IMG/VR virus record: IMGVR_UViG_3300023174_000421 | Location: 1-33,483 of that record | Strand: one strand, 5' to 3' | Length of the DNA: 33,483 nt | Origin: a virus | Part shown: in pieces, positions 33,475-33,483 of the stretch | How the letters are laid out: each line of letters starts with the position of its first letter | How positions within the stretch are numbered: the stretch's first letter is position 1 | Notes under the pieces: generated by a model | What the model was told of the DNA's origin: nothing | The model's input: only the letters and a program-made list of their open reading frames with translations | The model's database searches: none | Translations under genes and position numbers: made by a program

Positions 33475-33481
33475 TATTTAG
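33475..33481 (-). promoter_or_regulatory. Late promoter of uvsW, leaderless configuration
   Basis: On the minus strand this reads CTAAATA, then ATGGG, then the ATG of uvsW at 33469. The predicted start is the first base of the start codon. An in-frame choice of the ATG inside the spacer is not possible because it is out of frame by one base. Confidence 0.82.
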
Positions 33482-33483
33482 GG

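Overview
The window looks like part of the genome of a T4-like tailed phage (myovirus, Pantevenvirales type). The evidence is a minus-strand block encoding recognisable T4 homologues: UvsW helicase, the gp55 late sigma factor and the gp47/gp46 recombination nuclease. Both strands also carry T4-type late promoters (CTAAATA, GATAAATA and close variants). Host-type TTGACA/TATACT early promoters, five tRNA genes, a phage-encoded tmRNA and many small tightly packed ORFs fit the same picture. The host cannot be read from the sequence. The one-piece tmRNA, sigma70-type promoters and an LpxH-like enzyme fit a Gram-negative bacterium.

Layout. 1-1455: early operon of small proteins ending in a terminator. 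1460-8396: mostly late genes, with an endonuclease VII-like nuclease, an LpxH-like phosphoesterase, two large proteins (one with an HEXXH protease motif) that may be packaged in the head, a large Gly/Ser/Asn-rich virion protein and a repeat protein. 8383-11403: small early proteins, tRNA-Tyr, tRNA-Thr, and an Alt-like ADP-ribosyltransferase on the opposite strand. 11427-12548: tRNA-Arg, a tRNA-Lys interrupted by a 184-nt group I intron, an HNH endonuclease gene with a promoter/hairpin switch, and tRNA-Gln. 12554-15808: HAD nucleotidase, GDP-mannose 4,6-dehydratase, a ferritin-like protein and small genes. 15972-16310: tmRNA. 16328-21570: small early genes, a deaminase-like protein and a non-coding RNA locus near 18.5 kb. 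21687-26667: a P-loop kinase, membrane protein, second HEXXH protein and a modular acidic late protein. 26664-33481 (minus strand): gp46, small membrane protein, LSm-like protein, gp47, GIY-YIG endonuclease, gp55, second LSm-like protein and UvsW.

The most notable points are these. (1) A complete, very compact group I intron sits in the anticodon loop of a phage tRNA-Lys(UUU). A free-standing HNH gene follows 37 bp later, and its ribosome-binding site lies in the loop of a perfect hairpin whose 5' arm is cut off by the late start site. (2) Late -10 boxes lie exactly 5 bp from the ATG in six genes, and early -10 boxes 7-9 bp from the ATG in four more, predicting widespread leaderless mRNAs for promoter-proximal genes, while operon-internal genes have normal Shine-Dalgarno sites. 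(3) The phage tmRNA has a G3-U70 pair and would encode the tag ANRRLALAA. (4) gp47 needs a +1 frameshift right after its first metal-binding motif, next to an inserted GIY-YIG gene. (5) Several late enzymes (ADP-ribosyltransferase, metalloprotease, P-loop kinase) begin with short peptides resembling T4 capsid-targeting sequences, suggesting a set of proteins delivered with the DNA.
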